Shown: positions 46,556-56,314, counted from the stretch's first letter. The stretch is DNA of 64,000 nt from an uncultured Butyrivibrio sp. (GCA_945928575.1 CAMENP010000009.1:1-64000); one strand, 5' to 3'. Program-made: numbers and translations. The notes: generated from the sequence alone by a model not told the origin.

Positions 46556-47232
46556 TATCGGATATGCAATTTCTTGAGAAAGGTGACGGAAGATCTTTAC
46601 GGGATACAGTATATAAAGAACTGAAGGAAGCTATTTTGTGCGGGGATATTGCCTCGGACGAACGTCTTATGGAAATTCCGTTAGCCAATAAGATGGGAGT
46701 CAGCAGAACTCCCGTACGCGAGGCCATACAACGCCTTGCAAAAGAACATCTTGTGGTAATAACACGCGGTAAGGGCGCAAGAGTTGCCGGAATCAGCGAT
46801 AAGGAAGCCAAAGATGCACTGGAAGTAAGAATCATGATTGAAGCTATGTCGGCCAGGCTTGCGGCGCATAATATTACGCCCGAACAGGTGGCATACCTTA
46901 GGGAAATCAATAATAAGGCACGCGAAGCGGCAGCACACAAAGACAGGAATGCGATTGCCGAGTATGATAATCTGCTTCACCGCTTTATAAGCGAAGCATC
47001 CGGAAATACAATACTTTTCACGGTAGCACGCTTCCTTGAAGGACAGGTACTCAGATACCGGATAGAATATATCAAGAATCTGCCGGATTTTGACGGTATG
47101 CTGGATGAACATGATGCACTCATAGACGCGATAGAGAACGGCGAAGATGAGAAAGCGGAAAGCCTGATCACGACGCATATAATAAGCCAGAAAGAGGCCA
47201 TGTCAAGAATTCTTGCAAGGATGTCTGAATAG
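46552..47232 (+). CDS. GntR-family regulator, FCD type
   Basis: 226 residues. The helix-turn-helix is clear (SRTPVREAIQRLAKEHLV), followed by an all-helical FCD ligand domain whose metal-type residues appear at D (YDNLLHRFI), H and H near the end (TTHIISQKEA). It is coupled to ispE by ATGA; the effector is unknown. Confidence 0.9.
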   Translation: MISDMQFLEKGDGRSLRDTVYKELKEAILCGDIASDERLMEIPLANKMGVSRTPVREAIQRLAKEHLVVITRGKGARVAGISDKEAKDALEVRIMIEAMSARLAAHNITPEQVAYLREINNKAREAAAHKDRNAIAEYDNLLHRFISEASGNTILFTVARFLEGQVLRYRIEYIKNLPDFDGMLDEHDALIDAIENGEDEKAESLITTHIISQKEAMSRILARMSE

Positions 47233-47284
47233 AACCGGTTTATATGGCAATAATCTCTGTATATGATTTAAGGAGGTTATTCCC

Positions 47285-47923
47285 ATGAAGAAGATAATTA
47301 TACCTGTTATTGCTGCTGTTATTGTGGTCTCGACGGCAATATCGATTATTACATATACAAAGAGTAGTGAATACAGGACACAGAAAGAGATAGCAGACAA
47401 TATAATCAGATTTCATGTACGCGCCAACAGCGACAGCGATGAAGACCAGAATCTGAAACTTAAGGTCAAGGATGCAGTGGTAAGTTATCTGGAAAAAGAA
47501 CTTTCTTCCGCAGACAGTCTTGACGATGCGCGAAATATTTTATATGATGACAGTGCGCAGATAAAAGATATTGCGCAGACAGTAATTAAATCGGAAGGCA
47601 TGTCATATAATGTGAATGTCTATTTTGAAAAGGCGTATTTCCCGCTTAAGACATATGGCGATATGTCATTTCCTCCGGGAGAATATGAAGCGTTCAGGAT
47701 TGATATCGGAGATGCCGGCGGACATAATTGGTGGTGTGTTCTTTTTCCGCCGTTATGCATGGTAAGCCAGTCATATTCGGTGGTTCCGGATGATTCGAAG
47801 CAGATGCTTAAGGATGTTTTATCCGATGAGGCATATGATACCGTAACGATGCAGGATTTAAGTAACGACAGATACCGGGTAAGATTTAAGTATCTTACTT
47901 TTCTGAATAAATTATTTGATTAA
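47285..47923 (+). CDS. spoIIR: Stage II sporulation protein R
   Basis: 212 residues; signal-type N-terminal span, then IIRFHVRANSDSDEDQNLKL and GGHNWWCVLFPPLCMV, the SpoIIR hallmark. Made in the forespore, it is exported and triggers processing of pro-sigma-E by SpoIIGA. AAGGAGG lies 8 bases upstream. Its presence points to a sporulating lineage. Confidence 0.92.
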   Translation: MKKIIIPVIAAVIVVSTAISIITYTKSSEYRTQKEIADNIIRFHVRANSDSDEDQNLKLKVKDAVVSYLEKELSSADSLDDARNILYDDSAQIKDIAQTVIKSEGMSYNVNVYFEKAYFPLKTYGDMSFPPGEYEAFRIDIGDAGGHNWWCVLFPPLCMVSQSYSVVPDDSKQMLKDVLSDEAYDTVTMQDLSNDRYRVRFKYLTFLNKLFD

Positions 47924-47960
47924 GAAAGGATAACCGCATTTATATGCGGGGGCGATGATT

Positions 47961-49022
47961 ATGAGTAAGACAAAAGTAGCAGTACTATTCGGCGGACAGT
48001 CTTCGGAACATGATGTTTCATGTGTATCCGCAGCTACAGTAATTAACAGTATTGACAGAGACTATTATGATGTTGTGATGGTAGGCATCACTAAGGACGG
48101 CAGATGGCTTAAGACAGACAGTGTGGATAAGATTACGGATGGCAGCTGGAGAGACGGCAAAGTGAGCATGATACTTTCACCGGACCGCACACATAAGGGC
48201 TTTGTGGTCATTGAGAACGGCAAGTGCAAGGCTGAACCGGTGGACGTTGTTTTTCCGGTATTGCACGGACTCTACGGTGAGGACGGAACGGTTCAGGGAA
48301 TACTTGAACTTGCCGGAATTCCTTACGTAGGATGCGGAGTTGTTGCGTCGGCTGTATCGATGGATAAGCTGTTTACCAAAGTGATTGTCAATTCCATAGG
48401 CAATATAAGGCAGGCACGTTATGTGGCCATAAGAAGACGTGAACTTGAGAATATGGATGACTGCGTTGCGCGCGTAGAGAGTGTACATAAATACCCTGTA
48501 TTCATAAAGCCGAGTAATGCCGGTTCCTCGAAGGGCGTATCCAAGGCACATAACCGTGAAGAATTGATTAACGGACTTAAAGAGGCAGCTGTGCATGATG
48601 AGAAAATTCTCGTCGAGGAGACGATTGTCGGCAGGGAAATAGAGTGTGCCGTACTCGGCGGTGACGAACCGAAAGCATCAGGCGTGGGCGAGATACTTGC
48701 AGCAGCGGATTTTTATGATTTTGATGCCAAGTATAATAATGCGGAGTCCAAGACCGTTGTGGGACCTGAACTTCCGGCCGGCAAAGAAGACGAGATCCGT
48801 AAGGACGCAGTTGCTATTTTCAATGCGGTCGACGGCTTCGGACTTGCAAGAATAGATTTCTTCCTTGAGAACGGAACAAACGATGTTGTATTTAATGAAT
48901 TAAATACAATGCCTGGATTTACATCAATAAGCATGTATCCGATGCTTTGGGCCAATAAGGGACTTGATAAGAAAACTCTCGTGGATAAATTGATCCGCAG
49001 TGCATTCAACAGACATAAGTAA
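47961..49022 (+). CDS. ddl: D-alanine--D-alanine ligase
   Basis: 353 residues from ATG 47961, preferred over 47955 because of spacing from GCGGGGG. ATP-grasp enzyme with GGQSSEHDVSCVSA near the start, IKPSNAGSSKGVSKA (ATP lid) and FNELNTMPGFT. It makes the dipeptide end of peptidoglycan stems. A small CCGCAT/ATGCGG hairpin precedes the ribosome site. Confidence 0.95.
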   Translation: MSKTKVAVLFGGQSSEHDVSCVSAATVINSIDRDYYDVVMVGITKDGRWLKTDSVDKITDGSWRDGKVSMILSPDRTHKGFVVIENGKCKAEPVDVVFPVLHGLYGEDGTVQGILELAGIPYVGCGVVASAVSMDKLFTKVIVNSIGNIRQARYVAIRRRELENMDDCVARVESVHKYPVFIKPSNAGSSKGVSKAHNREELINGLKEAAVHDEKILVEETIVGREIECAVLGGDEPKASGVGEILAAADFYDFDAKYNNAESKTVVGPELPAGKEDEIRKDAVAIFNAVDGFGLARIDFFLENGTNDVVFNELNTMPGFTSISMYPMLWANKGLDKKTLVDKLIRSAFNRHK

Positions 49023-49032
49023 GGTGTAAAAT

Positions 49033-49467
49033 ATGAGTAGAAAAGCCAGCATTAAGGTTAGCGGACTTCATACTTCCGATGCATATGATGAAGATGAGAA
49101 CATCGAAGTGATAAGCATAGGCACATACAGCAAGCGTAACGGGATTCATTTTATTAAATATGATGAACAGGCTAAGAACCCGGAAGATGTGAACCACAAT
49201 CTTATCAAAATTGCACCGCAGCAGATAGAGATAGTTACCCGGGGCGCCGGATATACTAACATGATATTCAGGATAGGTGAGAAAATAACAACCTATTATT
49301 CAACACCTTTTGGCGGAATGAATATCGGTATTGATACATATGATATGAATTTTACCGAGGAAGAAGACAGAATATCGGTTGATATTAATTACGGGCTGGA
49401 AGTTAATCTTGATTACGTTGCGGAATGTAAAGTACATATTGAAATAGAGATGCTTGAAGACAAGTAA
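49033..49467 (+). CDS. DUF1934 beta-barrel protein
   Basis: 144 residues starting 10 bases after ddl. Calycin-like beta barrel pattern with GIHFIKYDE and a paired NIGIDTYDM. This YwiB-type family has unknown function. A strong terminator follows. Confidence 0.8.
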   Translation: MSRKASIKVSGLHTSDAYDEDENIEVISIGTYSKRNGIHFIKYDEQAKNPEDVNHNLIKIAPQQIEIVTRGAGYTNMIFRIGEKITTYYSTPFGGMNIGIDTYDMNFTEEEDRISVDINYGLEVNLDYVAECKVHIEIEMLEDK

Positions 49468-49471
49468 TATT

Positions 49472-49506
49472 AAGGGAATACCGACAGCCGGTATTCCCTT
49501 TTGAGT
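49472..49506. terminator. Strong hairpin between convergent genes
   Basis: AAGGGAATACCG pairs perfectly with CGGTATTCCCTT and is followed by TTGAGTTT. It closes the ddl operon and, from the other side, the lipoprotein operon. Confidence 0.75.
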
Positions 49507-49510
49507 TTAT

Positions 49511-50335
49511 TTAATACCATTTAAGGCATTCATTAAAGGCGTCTTTGATAGTCTGATCTGCGTTATCCATAATGTAATCGTACCAGCCGTTACCGTTTTG
49601 CTTGTATTCCTGCGCGGCCAGACCGAGAAAACAGTTGTCATTGATGGTTGTTTCCAGACCAAGTTCCTGTATTTTAGACATATTTCCGGCAGCCAGTTCA
49701 AGTACTTCGGCTCTTTCATCATCATCCAGTTCTGTATATCCAAGATTACTTCCGAGCCACATTTCTTCTATCTGTATGGCATTGTTGGAAGTGATTTTCT
49801 CAGGTTCGGTATATTCCCTTGTGCGGTAATCTTTAAGAACAACACGGGCCATATCGGGACGGTGCAGCAGTTCATTGGCGGCTAACAGCTTATTGGAACA
49901 CATCTGCGCCATTTCGCAAGGCGAATTGGCCATTACTATCATGGATGTCGGCGCTGCATCTGTTACAACCGTAAGAAGATCTTCCGAGGTGGCTTTGGAA
50001 GCTACTTCTTCGGACATATAAAACATGGCAAAAATATCCCCGATTTTGAATCCCTTGGAAGTAATATTGCGGTAAGGATAAAGAAGCCGGCCGTCTTTAT
50101 CCATCCAGTCGCTGTCGTTAAAGAGCGGTTCAAAATTATACAGATCCCTGTAGTCAGAGTATGCGGAGTATATGACCGTGCCATTCTCAGGGGACATACG
50201 ATCCGGCAATGTCTCGGCTTCCGTTACATCCGCTGCCGCGGAATCTGCGGCAATGTGGCCGTGCTTCCGGCATCCGCTTAAAACAGTGACGGTAAAAGCA
50301 ATGGCCATCAGTGAAATAATTATTCGTTTCTTCAT
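49511..50335 (-). CDS. Lipoprotein, paralogue of its upstream neighbour
   Basis: 274 residues from ATG 50335 (AGGGAG upstream). Lipobox LSGC (about 18-21). Shared with the upstream gene: EMWLGSNLGYTELDDDERA, GNGWYDYIMDN and SDYR-like start of the mature part. Function unknown. It follows its paralogue by 4 bases, so the two are a tandem duplication in one transcript. Confidence 0.75.
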   Translation of the reverse strand: MKKRIIISLMAIAFTVTVLSGCRKHGHIAADSAAADVTEAETLPDRMSPENGTVIYSAYSDYRDLYNFEPLFNDSDWMDKDGRLLYPYRNITSKGFKIGDIFAMFYMSEEVASKATSEDLLTVVTDAAPTSMIVMANSPCEMAQMCSNKLLAANELLHRPDMARVVLKDYRTREYTEPEKITSNNAIQIEEMWLGSNLGYTELDDDERAEVLELAAGNMSKIQELGLETTINDNCFLGLAAQEYKQNGNGWYDYIMDNADQTIKDAFNECLKWY

Positions 50336-50339
50336 GGTA

Positions 50340-51221
50340 TCAATCTCCCTTCTGTGAATTTGTGCGATACGGGTTGTAAGATATTTTAGTCCAATCCATA
50401 TCAAGCCATTTGGTTGTTTCCGGTGTGGTATTCTGCATTATGTAATCGTACCATAAGCTCCCGGATGACTGTTTATGTTCTTCCGCAATGGTATCCCAGA
50501 AAGCAGGGACTGGAAGCGGAGTGCCGGGTGTGTCATTGTCTACAACGTATTGCGCTGTTATACAGGCCTTATTTATTATATTCATACGCCGGTTGTCATC
50601 AAGTTGTTTATATGCCAGATTACTTCCAAGCCATGCTTCCTCAAAATACGTATTAAGTGTTATACGATCACACATATATCCGGAATCCTCATAGAGAGCA
50701 TAATGAATGTCATCCGTTATATAGTCGTTGTACAGGGTAACGGCCATATCATTTCTCGTAAACAGAACTGAGGCTGCGATACTTTGGCTAAGGCATTTAT
50801 GGGACTGAAATACAGACGTATCCGGTTCATAGTAAGCCCCCATCGGACCGAGCAGACCCCAGAGGGAATCCTTAACTATCTGAAGCAGGAGACTTGATGG
50901 CGCTTTGTTGGCTGCCTTAACCGGAATATAATAACGCTCAAGCAGGTAATCGTTTACGAAATCCATTTCGTACGGTATCGCGATATTTCCGTTATCATCC
51001 GTCCAGTCATCAAATGTCCATAAGATAGGGTAATCCCGCTTGGAGTCATCATACGGGGCGTATAATATGGATGTGTTTATTTCACTGTCGGGCAGGGTCT
51101 CTTCAATGTCATCTGGATATGTCACAGAGGGAGCAATGTCCTTGCTGTTATTTGAAGAAGAACAGCCGGTCAATGAAAAAATCAATACCGCCGCGATAAG
51201 TATACATATGAAATTACGCAT
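50340..51221 (-). CDS. Lipoprotein, first paralogue of the pair
   Basis: 293 residues, AAAGGAGG upstream of ATG 51221. Lipobox LTGC, then an acidic linker and a domain holding EAWLGSNLAYKQLDDNRRM and SLWYDYIMQN that match the second gene. No known family recognised. Its promoter carries a G8 homopolymer between -35 and -10. Confidence 0.75.
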   Translation of the reverse strand: MRNFICILIAAVLIFSLTGCSSSNNSKDIAPSVTYPDDIEETLPDSEINTSILYAPYDDSKRDYPILWTFDDWTDDNGNIAIPYEMDFVNDYLLERYYIPVKAANKAPSSLLLQIVKDSLWGLLGPMGAYYEPDTSVFQSHKCLSQSIAASVLFTRNDMAVTLYNDYITDDIHYALYEDSGYMCDRITLNTYFEEAWLGSNLAYKQLDDNRRMNIINKACITAQYVVDNDTPGTPLPVPAFWDTIAEEHKQSSGSLWYDYIMQNTTPETTKWLDMDWTKISYNPYRTNSQKGD

Positions 51222-51269
51222 ATGACCTCCTTTGATTATTTATGTGCACTCATAAAAATTGTTACCTAT

Positions 51270-51301
51270 ATTATACCCCCCCCTGATTTGCTGGACGTCA
51301 A
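51270..51301 (-). promoter_or_regulatory. Promoter with G8 homopolymer in the spacer
   Basis: On the minus strand: -35 TTGACG (51301-51296), a 20-base spacer ending in eight G (51283-51276), then -10 TATAAT (51275-51270). Slippage in the G-tract would change the spacer length, as in known phase-variable promoters. Confidence 0.75.
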
Positions 51302-51350
51302 ATAAAAAATTGTTACAAATTTGTTACAAAACCGGCTATCCGGGCATAAA

Positions 51351-51380
51351 AATAGAACGCTGCAATAACAGCGTTCTATT
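51351..51380 (-). terminator. Terminator downstream of the 166-residue protein gene
   Basis: AATAGAACGCTG / CAGCGTTCTATT around CAATAA is a perfect 12-bp stem, followed by TTTTTATGCC on the minus strand. Confidence 0.7.
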
Positions 51381-51391
51381 ATATTCTGCAA

Positions 51392-51892
51392 TTATTTTTT
51401 CTTGGACTTGGCAGGGGCTTTTGCCTTGCCTGCTTCGGCCTGAGCCTTGGCTGCCTTCTCGGCGAGCTTTGCCCTGAACCCTTTCTTCTTAGGCTGAACG
51501 GTTACTTTACCTCTTGTACTGATGATTTCGGTAATGTAAATACCGCTTACTTTAACCTTGGATTCCATCTTAACCGGAAGTGCGTCGAATACCTTGACAT
51601 CGGCTATGAGGGTCATAACCTTAGGACCGATCTTGGCTTTGACGATAGGCATCTTGGCTAACTTCATATATTTAGGAATCTGTTCTGTGACAACCTTAGG
51701 CAGGTTAGCTTCCGTTATTTTCATACGCTTCTTATCAATGACCAACATCGATAGAACCTGTGATGCTGCTTCAATATCAGCCTGTGAAGCTTCCTGCTTC
51801 TTCTGCATCTTACGGCCTACGATGATAAGTACGATGAAAAGAACGAGAACCACAGCCAGAACGATAAGTACTATTTTAAGTGCTAATGGCAT
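51392..51892 (-). CDS. Membrane-anchored protein with basic tail
   Basis: 166 residues. One N-terminal membrane span (about 5-26), a folded cytoplasmic part with SMLVIDKKRMKITEANLP, and a Lys/Ala-rich tail ending KAPAKSKKK. Function unknown; such tails often contact nucleic acid or membrane. AGGAGG lies upstream. Confidence 0.65.
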   Translation of the reverse strand: MPLALKIVLIVLAVVLVLFIVLIIVGRKMQKKQEASQADIEAASQVLSMLVIDKKRMKITEANLPKVVTEQIPKYMKLAKMPIVKAKIGPKVMTLIADVKVFDALPVKMESKVKVSGIYITEIISTRGKVTVQPKKKGFRAKLAEKAAKAQAEAGKAKAPAKSKKK

Positions 51893-52043
51893 ATCTTAAG
51901 TCCTCCTTATTTTCTTAAAATGAATTATAGCATAAAGAAACGGCAAGTACAAACATTAATTGCAAATCTGTGTAAATCTGATATAATTAAGAGACAAGTG
52001 TGCACAGATTATATATTCCGTGCAGATGAAGGAAGGAATTTTT

Positions 52044-52775
52044 ATGAGACTGATTTTGGTAATGTTATTTCTGTTAGTATATTTTATTGTCAGTATACCG
52101 CTTTTCGGAATCGAATGGATTATCGGTAAAATCAATCCGCATGCCAGGGATATAAGTTCTCTCAGGATAGTGCAGTTTGGATTCAAGGGAATTTTGTTTT
52201 TCTCCGGAACGAAGACGACCGTTATCGGATTTGAGAACATACCGAAGGATAAGCCGGTGCTTTTTGTGGGTAATCACAAGAGTTTTTATGATGTTATAAT
52301 ATCTTATTCTATGATGCCGAATCTTACCGGATTTGTTGCCAAGAAAGAGATTGAGAAAGTGCCGCTCTTAAGAACATGGATGAGATTCGTGTACTGTCTT
52401 TTCCTTGACCGTGACAATCTCAAGGAAGGCCTTAAGACCATCCTGCAGGGAATTGAATATATTAAGAGAGGAATATCAATTGTTATATTCCCTGAGGGAA
52501 CGCGTAATACATTTGAGGACGGTATGCTTCCGTTTAAGGAGGGCAGCTTAAAGTTTGCCGAGAAGTCGGGATGCCTCATTGTTCCGATGGTGCAGAATAA
52601 CACGGGAGAGTGCCTTGAAAAGCATATGCCGTGGATCAAGAAGACACATACTGTTATAGAATTCTGCGAACCTATTGACATAAAGTCTCTTGATAAAGAA
52701 GATAAGAAGCACGTTGCTGCATATGTCCAGAAGATTATGGAAGACGTTTACGAGAAAAACAAAGCGCTTGTATAA
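52044..52775 (+). CDS. 1-acyl-sn-glycerol-3-phosphate acyltransferase (PlsC-like)
   Basis: 243 residues from ATG 52044 (GGAAGGAA upstream). Motifs NHKSFYDV (HX4D, about residue 78) and FPEGTRN (motif III) identify the PlsC family of phospholipid synthesis. N-terminal hydrophobic segment anchors it. Confidence 0.9.
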   Translation: MRLILVMLFLLVYFIVSIPLFGIEWIIGKINPHARDISSLRIVQFGFKGILFFSGTKTTVIGFENIPKDKPVLFVGNHKSFYDVIISYSMMPNLTGFVAKKEIEKVPLLRTWMRFVYCLFLDRDNLKEGLKTILQGIEYIKRGISIVIFPEGTRNTFEDGMLPFKEGSLKFAEKSGCLIVPMVQNNTGECLEKHMPWIKKTHTVIEFCEPIDIKSLDKEDKKHVAAYVQKIMEDVYEKNKALV

Positions 52776-52831
52776 TTGCAATATGACGGAATTGCAGGAT
52801 TATTGAGTGCCGATTTTAGGTAAAAACACGA

Positions 52832-52891
52832 TTGACACGAATTGCGTGAATGAATATACTGATTGGTAGTACCAATATTGGTACTACCAAT
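52832..52891 (+). promoter_or_regulatory. Consensus promoter plus double palindromic operator for lrgAB
   Basis: TTGACA (52832-52837), 17 bases, TATACT (52855-52860), followed at once by two near-identical palindromes, ATTGGTAGTACCAAT (52862-52876) and ATTGGTACTACCAAT (52877-52891); together they also make one perfect 30-bp palindrome. TGGT-N3-ACCA is the FadR-type GntR operator form, and a FadR-type GntR gene is third in this operon. Confidence 0.8.
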
Positions 52892-52916
52892 TTTTGTATA
52901 CGGAAAGAAGAATAAG

Positions 52917-53294
52917 ATGAAGTACATTAAACAGTTTCTTGTTATTATTGCGATTTCCCTGGTCGGGGAACTTCTGCATTACCTGCTTCCGCTGCCTGTA
53001 CCGGCCAGCATATACGGTATGGTAATTATGTTTGCCGGACTTATGACCGGTCTTATAAAGCTTGATGCGGTTAAGGATGCGGGCAAATTTATGATAGAGA
53101 TAATGCCGGTTATGTTTATTCCGGCAGGTGTCGGACTTATGGCATCATGGGGCGTTCTTAAGCCAATGATCGTGCCGGTGAGCATTATAACTGTGGTTAC
53201 GATAGTTACCGTTATGGCGGTATCGGGCAGGGTTTCGCAGGCGGTTATCCGCATGGACCGAAAGAAGAAAGAGAGGAGTGCTGACAATGAGTGA
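52917..53294 (+). CDS. lrgA: LrgA/CidA-family holin-like protein
   Basis: 125 residues from ATG 52917; the frame upstream lies in the operator. Four spans with GELLHYLLPLPVPASIYGM, the LrgA signature. LrgA with LrgB modulates murein hydrolase activity or acts in pyruvate/metabolite transport. It overlaps lrgB by 8 bases. Confidence 0.85.
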   Translation: MKYIKQFLVIIAISLVGELLHYLLPLPVPASIYGMVIMFAGLMTGLIKLDAVKDAGKFMIEIMPVMFIPAGVGLMASWGVLKPMIVPVSIITVVTIVTVMAVSGRVSQAVIRMDRKKKERSADNE

Positions 53295-53979
53295 ATTTAC
53301 GGAAACTTCGATGTTTGCCGGTGTTACGGTAAGTCTTCTGGCATATATTATAGGTGCACTTCTTAAGAAAAAATTCAAACTTGCTGTTTTTAACCCACTT
53401 CTTATATCAATAGTGCTCACAATAATCGTTCTTGTGATTGCCGATATTGATTATGATGTGTATGCGCAGGGCGCGGATTATTTAAGCTGGTTTCTGACTC
53501 CGGCGACGGTGTGCCTGGCTATTCCGCTCTATGAGCAGTGGGATCTGCTCAAACACAACGTAAAGGCGGTTATGCTTGGAATCACTGCCGGTGTGCTTAC
53601 AAGCCTTACAACCGTACTGGTATTGTCGCTTATAATGCATCTGTCGCATGAAGAGTATGTTACAATGCTTCCGAAATCCATCACAACAGCTATCGGAATG
53701 GGTGTTTCGGAGGAACTTGGCGGATACGTCACCATAACGGTTGCGGTAATAATAGTTACAGGTGTACTCGGTAATATTTTTGGCGAGCTCATATGCAAAA
53801 TCTTCAGGATAACTGAGCCGATTTCCAAGGGAATCGCTTTCGGTTCGGCATCACATGCAATAGGAACAGCCAAAGCTATGGAGCTTGGCGAGGTTGAGGG
53901 CGCAATGAGCAGCCTTTCGATAGCGGTAAGCGGAATTCTCACTGTTGTAGGCGCAAGTATTTTTGCACATTTTATATAG
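53287..53979 (+). CDS. lrgB: LrgB-family membrane protein
   Basis: 230 residues from ATG 53287, GAGGAG 8 bases upstream within lrgA. About eight spans; the conserved LPKSITTAIGMGVSEELGG and GSASHAIGTAKAMELGE loops match LrgB/YohK. Partner of LrgA. Confidence 0.9.
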   Translation: MSEFTETSMFAGVTVSLLAYIIGALLKKKFKLAVFNPLLISIVLTIIVLVIADIDYDVYAQGADYLSWFLTPATVCLAIPLYEQWDLLKHNVKAVMLGITAGVLTSLTTVLVLSLIMHLSHEEYVTMLPKSITTAIGMGVSEELGGYVTITVAVIIVTGVLGNIFGELICKIFRITEPISKGIAFGSASHAIGTAKAMELGEVEGAMSSLSIAVSGILTVVGASIFAHFI

Positions 53980-53991
53980 ATTGGAGCAGAT

Positions 53992-54654
53992 ATGACAGAG
54001 TATGATGTTGCGATTGAATATATATTCGGATTGATGAAGGACGGTACGCTTAAAGTCGGAGATAAACTTCCGACAGAGAGAGCGATAGCGGCAGAACTGG
54101 GAATAGGCAGGAACAAAGCAAGAGAGGCTTTAAGCATTCTTAACGGTATGGGAATGATCGAGAGCAGGCAGGGTTCAGGCAATTTCGTGTCCGGAAATGC
54201 TTCGGGTGCTATCAGAAACATGATCATAATGATGATGGCGCTTAATACAATATCCAAGCGCGAAGTATGCGAATTCAGACGTGATATGGAAAAAGCGGTA
54301 TGCAGCAGCCTTATAGCCAATCCGCCGTCTGAGGATATGAAAAACAGGATCAAAGATACGCTTCGTGCCATGGATGGGCTTTCCGGTGAAGAACTTGCAA
54401 GGGCAGACCGCGATTTTCACAATGCACTGGTAAAAGCAACCGGCAACAAGTTATGGGAGGTCATGATGGATGCCGTGGCGGATCTTTACAGCGAATGGAT
54501 CGATTATGTGATACAGAATATAGATGTTAAGAACCGTGCAAAGCTTATGCAGAGCCATAAAGATATTTTTAATAATATCATAGAAGATAAACCGCGCAAA
54601 GCGATGCAAGCAATTGAGAAACATTATGAACTTATAGAAGAACTTTTTAAATAG
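53992..54654 (+). CDS. FadR-type GntR regulator of the lrgAB operon
   Basis: 220 residues, GGAG 7 bases before ATG. The winged HTH (IGRNKAREALSILNGMGMIES) is followed by an FCD domain with DRDFHNALVKATGN and a C-terminal His near EKHYELIEE. Placed 12 bases after lrgB; the double TGGTnnnACCA operator in front of lrgA is its likely target, giving autoregulation. Confidence 0.88.
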   Translation: MTEYDVAIEYIFGLMKDGTLKVGDKLPTERAIAAELGIGRNKAREALSILNGMGMIESRQGSGNFVSGNASGAIRNMIIMMMALNTISKREVCEFRRDMEKAVCSSLIANPPSEDMKNRIKDTLRAMDGLSGEELARADRDFHNALVKATGNKLWEVMMDAVADLYSEWIDYVIQNIDVKNRAKLMQSHKDIFNNIIEDKPRKAMQAIEKHYELIEELFK

Positions 54655-54662
54655 AAACAATA

Positions 54663-54694
54663 ATGCCCCGGACACTGCCAGGGCATTTGTTTTG
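54663..54694 (+). terminator. Terminator after lrgAB operon
   Basis: ATGCCC...GGGCAT stem with TTGTTTTG following; also lies after the convergent MCP gene. Confidence 0.6.
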
Positions 54695-54700
54695 AATTTT

Positions 54701-56191
54701 TTACATAAGGGATTCTGCTTCGTCGGAGGTAAGACGGATATTTTCAACCGCGTTCTTGACCTGACCGGCATATTCAAGGTTTCGCTCACTCATTTCATAT
54801 ACCTGTTCGGCACTTACGGTAACTTCTTCGGTTACGGCAGAGAGGTGTGAAATGTTCTCAACAATCTTATTGTTGGACTCGGACAGACCGGTAACCTGTC
54901 TGTCAACCTCTTCAATATGGTTTACAAGGTTGTCTATGTTGGTGTTAAGCTGTATAAATGCCTCACCGGCAATCGTAATCTGCTCATTCTGCGCGCGGCT
55001 GGCCTCAACCGAACCATGAATGGAATCAACAACGATATCAGCATTGGATGTAAGTTCGTTGGTGATGCGTGTGATTTCCTCAGTTGAGCTCTTGGTCTGT
55101 TCGGCAAGCTGCCTTATCTGATCCGCAACGACTGCAAAACCTCTTCCCGCATCGCCTGCGCGGGCGCTTTCGATAGAAGCATTAAGTGCCAGAAGATTTG
55201 TCTGGCTTGAAATATTAAGTATCATACCTGCAATCTGCTCAACTTCTTTGGCTTTGGCCTGGAGCCTGGACATTGCTTCGGTTACGGCTTCGTTGTTTCT
55301 TGCAAGTTCTTCTGAACGGTCTTTAAGTTCCTGCATAACAGTGATATTATGTTTTACACTGTCATTGGAATCCTTGGCAAGTGCTACCATCTGTTCCGAT
55401 TCCCGGCTTGTCTGAAGAATCGCATCATGTATGTTGGCTGTCATGGTGTTCTGCTCTTCGATACTGGCTGCGGTCGAACCTGTAGCGGCAGATATTTCCT
55501 TCATACTTCCGGCAACTGATTCGGTTGCGGTTACCAGACTGTCCATAAGATCGGTGCTTTTGGCTGTTTCGTTACGCACCGTATGTGATATGTGGAACAT
55601 TTTGTCAAGTATCCGGTCGATTTTCTTTTTCTCAGCGTTGGCGGAACCGAGAGCGTCATTGTTAAATGTGACGGTGATATTGCCTATGCACAATACAACG
55701 ATAAGTCCGAACAGGATCAGAAGTGTCTGCCCCATGGAGTTGATGTTTTTGCCATAGACGTTTCTTATAAGCTGTACTGCCAGAACTACCACGAAGTTGG
55801 CGAAAACGGAAAAAGATGTCCTGACGATTCCTTTTTTGTCATAATAAGGAATCTGCAGCATGAATATTATAAGAAGGGCATAGTGGATGAATGCCGCATC
55901 CGTAAAAATTCCTATAAGAACATATTCAAAGCCGATTTCAATGGTCGCAAAGACCTTCAGATATTTGGTTGATTTGTTCTTGACATGTGTAATGATATTA
56001 AGAATCGAAAAAACAGCTATCAGTCCGGTATCTCCGAACACAAGTATCGGATTAAGATGGTTCACGAAATACTCGGTCCACAGATATGCGAGAAAAACAA
56101 CCCCCACCACAGACACCGCGATAAGGTAGAAACTGTTCATGCGGCGGTACCGCTCATTAATGTCATTGTACTTGTAATTAGACTCTTCCAT
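54701..56191 (-). CDS. Methyl-accepting chemotaxis protein without extracellular sensor
   Basis: 496 residues, AAGGAGG upstream. About five to six membrane spans occupy residues 15-175 with almost no external loop. After a coiled-coil comes the signalling tip, [20 protein letters not shown] and [20 protein letters not shown], which contacts CheA/CheW. It probably senses membrane state or an internal signal. An extended -10, TGATATAAT, lies near 56233. Confidence 0.93.
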   Translation of the reverse strand: MEESNYKYNDINERYRRMNSFYLIAVSVVGVVFLAYLWTEYFVNHLNPILVFGDTGLIAVFSILNIITHVKNKSTKYLKVFATIEIGFEYVLIGIFTDAAFIHYALLIIFMLQIPYYDKKGIVRTSFSVFANFVVVLAVQLIRNVYGKNINSMGQTLLILFGLIVVLCIGNITVTFNNDALGSANAEKKKIDRILDKMFHISHTVRNETAKSTDLMDSLVTATESVAGSMKEISAATGSTAASIEEQNTMTANIHDAILQTSRESEQMVALAKDSNDSVKHNITVMQELKDRSEELARNNEAVTEAMSRLQAKAKEVEQIAGMILNISSQTNLLALNASIESARAGDAGRGFAVVADQIRQLAEQTKSSTEEITRITNELTSNADIVVDSIHGSVEASRAQNEQITIAGEAFIQLNTNIDNLVNHIEEVDRQVTGLSESNNKIVENISHLSAVTEEVTVSAEQVYEMSERNLEYAGQVKNAVENIRLTSDEAESLM

Positions 56192-56314
56192 AATACATAT
56201 ATCCTCCTTAAAAATATATCTAATTTATTATATCACAACGGGCGCACATATTCTATATGTAAAGTTGATTTTGAAGGATTATTTTGCTAGAATATCAGGT
56301 ACAGGAGATATGTT

